Positions 59,404 through 64,000 of a DNA stretch of 64,000 nucleotides are shown here, one piece after another. A program made the position numbers and the translations under genes. The stretch is from Rhizophagus clarus. Lineage: Eukaryota > Glomeromycota > Glomeromycetes > Glomerales > Glomeraceae. Position 1 is the first letter of the stretch. Each line of letters starts with the position of its first letter. Under the pieces are notes generated by a model. It did no database searches. It was not told the origin of the DNA and was given only the letters and a program-made list of their open reading frames with translations. The stretch covers positions 746,501-810,500 of the forward strand of contig BLAL01000011.1 in NCBI GenBank assembly GCA_015698045.1. Reading direction: 5' to 3'.

Positions 59404-60140
59404 TAAATTTTCACAATTAAAATTTTTATTAATAATTACCTAATATAGCATCCATATACAAATAATAAGAATTTAATTAATTGATTTTATTATTATTAAC
59501 TGAGCTAAGCTTTCTGAATCTTGTATTTGTGAACCCCTTTTTAGGAAATTATGATATTAGGTTTTTTTTATTTATAATAAGGATTGTATTCAATAATAAG
59601 AATAAATAAATTTTTGAATTATGTTTTGATTAAAAATTAAAATCTCATTTCATATGTTTACGAAAAATTTAATATTCATATATTTTTAACTAATTCAGTC
59701 AAAGAACACACTTTGCATCGTTTGATAAACTTATGGAGGATCATCGTGTCGCAGGCCAAAAACTTAACAAGCGACAGCGGTAAGAATTTTTTCATTACAA
59801 CTTTAAGGTCTTCGTTTTATCACTTTTTAAGGTAATTTCCAACTTTTCGAGCATTTTTAACTTCTTCCTTCTTAAAGTTCATAATAGCATAGATAATAAT
59901 TTAACGTTCAGATGTAACGGTAACGTTTTTTTTTTTATTTTTTTTTTTTTTAAGATATAACTATAACGTTAGGCTAATATAACAAATTCCATCCCAACAT
60001 TTAGGAGATGCTCTGAGAGTCAGGCCTTTGATAAATAGGCTGTGTTATTAGTGCTTGCAAGTTAATCATCTTTTCCTTCTATGAAATTTTGAGTTAGGTG
60101 TAACGGTAGTTGGATTATCTTGAAGCGGAAGGTTTACTTG
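59404..60140 (+). other. 3' flank of copy J with one exon-like segment
   Basis: At 59699-59781 a segment between a CTAATTCAG acceptor and a GTAAG donor is open in one frame (KEHTLHRLINLWRIIVSQAK then NLTSDSG). It may be an isolated exon or exon relic; no partner exons were found. The remainder is A+T-rich. Confidence 0.25.
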
Positions 60141-60142
60141 AT

Positions 60143-60320
60143 GGTTTTGATCGACACACAAAAACTCGAGCTGTTCCCCCCATCCAAGAAAGCTGCTTGT
60201 TTTGATCGACATTAAAAAAAATCTATATCGTTTTTTGCTTTCTTTTTTGATCGACATGAAAAATAAAAGTGCTACTTTAAAAATAAGATTCTGTTTTTTT
60301 TTTTTTTGATCGACAAATAA
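60143..60320. repeat. Degenerate tandem repeat carrying TTTTGATCGACA
   Basis: TTTTGATCGACA or a one-base variant occurs at about 60145, 60198, 60245 and 60305, at spacings near 50-60 bp. Each is followed by an A-rich spacer. Only the 12-bp word is well conserved. Confidence 0.55.
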
Positions 60321-60754
60321 CTGGTGAATATATAATATATTTATTTTGTATTTGCTTTTTAATATTTTTTTTAAAAATGATAAGCTAACATTTCACGTTA
60401 CCAATTACCAATAACGCGGTAAGATTCTGTATAATTCAGAAATTACCGCCGACTGTGCGACGACACATTCTGTATTATTTTTTAAAACTACTTTATCTTA
60501 AAGTTTATAAATAAAAAAAAACATTTACACATTAAATTGATAAATGTTAATTGAAGCGAAATATTCTTAATTTTATTATTAGATTTGTATTTATTTATTT
60601 CATTGAAATTTTTCCTATTTATTAATTTTATTAATAAATTCATTCCAAGCGTTTTAATTGTTTATTTATTTTACATTATTTCAAGTTTCAGTAATGGAAA
60701 TTATTGAGCAGGCCTTTTCTGATATATGTAACCGTTTAAGACACTAACTATGCT

Positions 60755-61319
60755 AACCGATGACGGAATTGGACAATGTCCAATTGAAAATATTCGGACA
60801 ATTGGAATTGGACTAATTGGAAACGTCCATAAATGTATTTGGACACTAATGAACTTTTGGAATAAGTTCACTTTGTCCAATATCTTTATGGACTATGCCC
60901 AATTACCCATAGTCCAAATAATATCAATTTAATTACAGTAAACGTTAATCATTTGCTAATTAAACTTGTATTCTGATCCTTGAATGATTGACCATCAAGT
61001 TTTACCGCATAATAACATTATTGATCCGCATATAATAGTTTTTGAATAAAAAGAAAATAAAGGTGACAAATATGTACTTGTATGATATGAATTCATATGT
61101 AATTAGTATTATATGTCTAAATCATAATAGCACATAACAAAAAAAAATAATAAATAACAAAATAATGAATGTTACTATGATGTTTAAATAAATTTGAGTT
61201 AAATCAACTAACATAAATCAAAAACGATTGGAACTGAATGTAGGTCCAATAGTCCAATTAAATTTGGACTTGGAATGGACAAAGTCCATTAGTCCAATAG
61301 TCCAAAAGGCCATCACTGA
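60755..61319. mobile_element. hAT-like MITE with GTCCAAT arrays
   Basis: The right end reads inverted CAGTGATGGCCTTTTGGACT; the left end (GATGACGGAATTGGAC) is a partial inverted match. Both ends are packed with GTCCAAT/ATTGGAC words (about 60768-60910 and 61240-61310). The interior is A+T-rich and non-coding. The CAGTG terminus and repeated subterminal motifs fit hAT-type non-autonomous elements. The left terminus is eroded and no target duplication is visible. Confidence 0.6.
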
Positions 61320-61666
61320 ATTGATAACTAGCTTCATTCAAATAATCTAAACATTTATAAGCCATTTAATGATTTTTATGCATTTATGAATGATCGTACA
61401 ATTCGCTTTTTTACGTTGTATTTAAAATTTAAATTAATTTGGTTAAAATTTGGCGGATCAATGCGGAAAATTAGGGAATATTAAATAAGTATGATGAATT
61501 TTTTCACATTCTTTAATATAAAACAAAAATAACACCATTTATTATTTGATCAAATGTTAACTTATATGATTGTAATGCGCAGTTGAAGTTTATAAAATCG
61601 TACTTTATAAATCTTATTATTCTACCTGTTTTCATGTAGGATAATTAAGACAATTTTACATTAAGA

Positions 61667-62005
61667 CAGTACCGGACTTTTGAACTAATGGACATTTGGA
61701 CCATTGGACTATTAGACTACTAAACTTAGTCCACTTAGGTTATAAACTTTGTCCAACAGATATAAATTTAAAAATATAATTTTAACAATACATAAATAAT
61801 TATAAGATTTATAATATACTTGTCAGAATTTATATTTTTATGAAACGTTATAAATTTGGCCAGAATTGTAGCATACAGATTGAAATCTAACCAAAATTAT
61901 AAATCATAGTCCATTTGGAATTGGGATTGGACCATTAGGTTTTAGGTACAAAAGTCCAATAGTCCATTCAGTTTTTAGTTTTTTGGACGACCAATTTCAA
62001 CACTG
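61667..62005. mobile_element. hAT-like MITE with GTCCA arrays, second copy type
   Basis: It begins CAGTACCGGACTTTTGAACT and ends, inverted, CAGTGTTGAAATTGGTCG. Flanks CATTAAGA (61659-61666) and TATTAAGG (62006-62013) agree at 6 of 8 bases, an aged 8-bp duplication. Both ends carry GGACTATTGGAC-like words shared with the element at 60755. The body (339 bp) is non-coding. Confidence 0.65.
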
Positions 62006-62685
62006 TATTAAGGATGCCAAACGTCTCCAAGTTGTCTAAACTCAGTAATAAAGAGTTATCTCAATCCATATTCCATGTTTCCTTGTAAATGTACTGTACC
62101 ATATCCACGGAATTTGTAACCTCAAACTATGATCTTAATGATCATGTGAAAAAATAATCAGTTTCGGAAATTTCCTCTTCTTTACGAGTTTACTATTATG
62201 CATATTCGCAATAATGTTTTAATGAATTAAAATTAAATAAATAACAACCATTTTGAAAACGGCGATAATTTAATAATATGGTAATTCATGGAATTTATAA
62301 TTATTAAAAATGGGATAAAAATCTTATCTCTTGTGGGCACTTGATAATTATGGAATTGTATTTCATATACGTAAAATATCTCTTTTTTTACAAATGTATC
62401 TAGAGCTTGACCATGTCCCTGTTGTAATTTCTAGGACGTGGCCAAGTTTAGACTATGTAATTCCATATCCGAATTTGGATGTCGGATCTACCGATCTAGG
62501 ATATGATCGGGTTCTTAATTCCGGCCGGAATTATAATTTGGCCAAATTTAAATAAGAAATTTATATCACAATCACTGATTTGCAATTTCCGGACTTCCGA
62601 TGATCTGGCGCGGTCGCAACTTAGTTTTTTGCCAATGTATTAGAGGTTAGAGGTTTCTGAGTAAATTTTCTCAGAGTTCACCCAT
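62006..62685. other. Stretch between the MITE and a minisatellite
   Basis: It contains TTCCGGCCGGAATTATAATT near 62520, whose core CCGGCC-GGAATT recurs inverted near 63340, on the other side of the tandem array. A frame at 62331-62555 lacks an ATG and has no coding sign. Confidence 0.35.
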
Positions 62686-62689
62686 TACT

Positions 62690-63275
62690 GATTTAGACGC
62701 TATTAATTTCTCCTGCATTTGTCTCTTTCATAGTTTCGGCGTATGATAGACAAACTTCTCCTGCATATCCCATTCATAAATTACTTATTTTGGGATCGAG
62801 TCAATTTCTGATATTTGCATTTATCACTTTCATATACTTCGATATAAAATTTCCCTGCATATCTCTTTTATGTATTACTCATTTTGAATATATTAGCTTC
62901 ATTCACCTTCTTTATATCTCTTTCATACGATTTGGCGTACGATAATAAAACTTTGCATGTCTCTTTAATATATTTCCAAGTTTGGACCATTCATTTATCT
63001 TTCTCATATGATTTAGTATACATTACCTGTTAATGAAACTTAGCTTCTTCATATATTACTTAGTTAGGATCACTTATTTACTTTTTTTATATAATTTTGC
63101 GTACAATAATGAAAATTCCCCTGCATGTCTTTTTCATATATTGGTCAATTTTTGTTATGTATTTACCTCTTTTTATAATTTTGCTTATGGAAATAAAACT
63201 TCCCCTGCATGACTCCTTTACATATTTCCCAGTTCGGATGTCATAATTACCTTTTATATATAATTTGTCATCATC
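62690..63275. repeat. Minisatellite, about six units of about 80 bp
   Basis: Units carry, in order, TCATATGATTTGGCGTACGA, TAATAAAACTTCCCCTGCAT, GTCTCTTTCATATATTAC and a TCAGTTTGGATCA-like block. Starts are near 62730, 62830, 62926, 63007, 63091 and 63171. Divergence between units is considerable. Inverted CCGGCC-containing segments at about 62522 and 63342 flank it, so it could be the core of a larger element. Confidence 0.7.
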
Positions 63276-63430
63276 TGTTTATACAATTTTAATTTTTTCA
63301 TCATTATTTTGTACACGTACCAGATTAAGCAACGTGTCAAATTCTGGCCGGAATAAGCTAGTCAGCCAGAATTAACAAAATTTATGAAATGAAAATAATA
63401 AAATTTGCACGAAAAATTAATTGTTGTTAG

Positions 63431-63508
63431 GAGGCTTGATTCTGGAGATATCCAAAGAACTTTAGAAAGCGTCATACGGGATAAAAGAGGACCAAATACT
63501 GAGAAATG
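63431..63508 (+). other. Exon-like segment, unidentified
   Basis: A segment between a TTGTTGTTAG acceptor and a GTACGT donor is open and reads RLDSGDIQRTLESVIRDKRG then PNTEKW. The balanced charged composition is coding-like. No neighbouring exon was found in the last 500 bases of the window, so it could be part of a gene continuing beyond the window or a relic. Confidence 0.3.
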
Positions 63509-63639
63509 GTACGTGGCTCATCATTTCTTATTTTACAGTTTAACTAATCTAAGCACCAACTTCGTCGTTAAAATCTATAAATTCAATCTGAATAAGTGGA
63601 GAGTAAAAAGTAGAATGTGCAATACAAAGATTTGTTAAG

Positions 63640-64000
63640 TTTCAGTTTGGTTTGGATAAAAAAAAACCACTTCAAAAGTACCCTTTTTTTCTTTTCTTTT
63701 TTTTTTTTTTTGTATTTTAAATTCAGTTTAAAATGTTTCAAATATGCTATTTTTTTTTATAAAAAAAAAAATGCACAAAAGGACTAAATTAAAATAAAAT
63801 TTTATATTTTACCATAAAATAATATATTCAGATAATTTTTTTCTCCCAGTGCCGGATACTAGAATTCATTTGATCAAATTGCTGACGAAAATAATGATGA
63901 AAATAATGATATTTATATATAAAAAAAAAATCCAGATCTGTTATACGAAAATCATACCCGTGATCGAAAAACTCTGAAAATAAATGGACATTTTAGGTTA
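63640..64000. other. A+T-rich end of window
   Basis: Homopolymer tracts (T-run at 63698-63712, A-runs at 63658 and 63763). No feature recognised. Confidence 0.4.

Noticed and set aside
60066-60257. Minus-strand reading frame with MSIKKESK start
   Set aside because: It runs through the TTTTGATCGACA tandem repeat, which explains its repeated residues.
62331-62555. Reading frame of 74 codons
   Set aside because: No ATG start, no splice context, and part of it is an inverted repeat segment containing CCGGCC.
1-64000. LTR elements, Polinton-like or other virus-derived sequence, CRISPR arrays, tRNA or rRNA genes
   Set aside because: No long direct terminal repeats, capsid- or polymerase-like frames, regular spacer arrays or cloverleaf-compatible segments were recognised by reading. 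A computed search could still find divergent cases.

Overview
The window looks like a piece of an arbuscular mycorrhizal fungal genome (Glomeromycotina, Rhizophagus-like). This is inferred from four things. Base composition is extremely A+T-rich with long homopolymers. The convincing multi-exon genes have short GT...AG introns of about 60-95 nt. Genes are sparse among many small non-coding inverted-repeat elements. A small lineage-type protein family occurs in about ten copies. No rRNA, tRNA, CRISPR array or bacterial-style operon was seen.

Layout. 1-10.5 kb is mostly gene-poor; it holds a relic gene (6.8-8.2 kb) split by a 1.16 kb inverted-repeat element, plus several small repeats. 10.5-11.7 kb carries a membrane protein gene with one frame break or an unrecognised intron. 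12-19 kb is a nest of repeats: two inverted pairs, a 676-bp element, a Tc1/mariner-type MITE with TA duplication, and an 813-bp hAT-type MITE with a perfect 8-bp target duplication. 15.9-26 kb holds seven intact or broken members of a protein family marked by two 'YHxTC'-like motifs. 27-29 kb has a tandem-array inverted-repeat element and a degraded multi-exon gene. 29-35 kb is near-featureless. 35.3-38.6 kb has the two best conventional genes, divergently transcribed: a TspO/MBR-like membrane protein and a six-exon MFS transporter. 43-44 kb holds a candidate gene of very short exons with related exons inverted beside it. 44.5-45.7 kb and 50 kb carry MITEs. 52.2-53.3 and 58.9-59.4 kb hold three more members of the twin-motif family. 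56.7-57.3 kb is a G+C-richer island with relic coding sequence. 60-63.5 kb has two hAT-like MITEs and two tandem arrays.

How the parts relate. The twin-motif family (six intact reading frames, four fragments) is the main unexplained system. Its N-terminal domain is constant. Its C-terminus varies between a Q/N-rich tail, a single membrane anchor and, possibly, a second domain copy joined by splicing. The MFS/TspO-like pair shares a promoter interval of about 0.5 kb. Most of the remaining structured DNA is non-autonomous DNA transposons; no LTR element or virus-like element was recognised. All functions are read from sequence alone, and organism and family assignments are inference.
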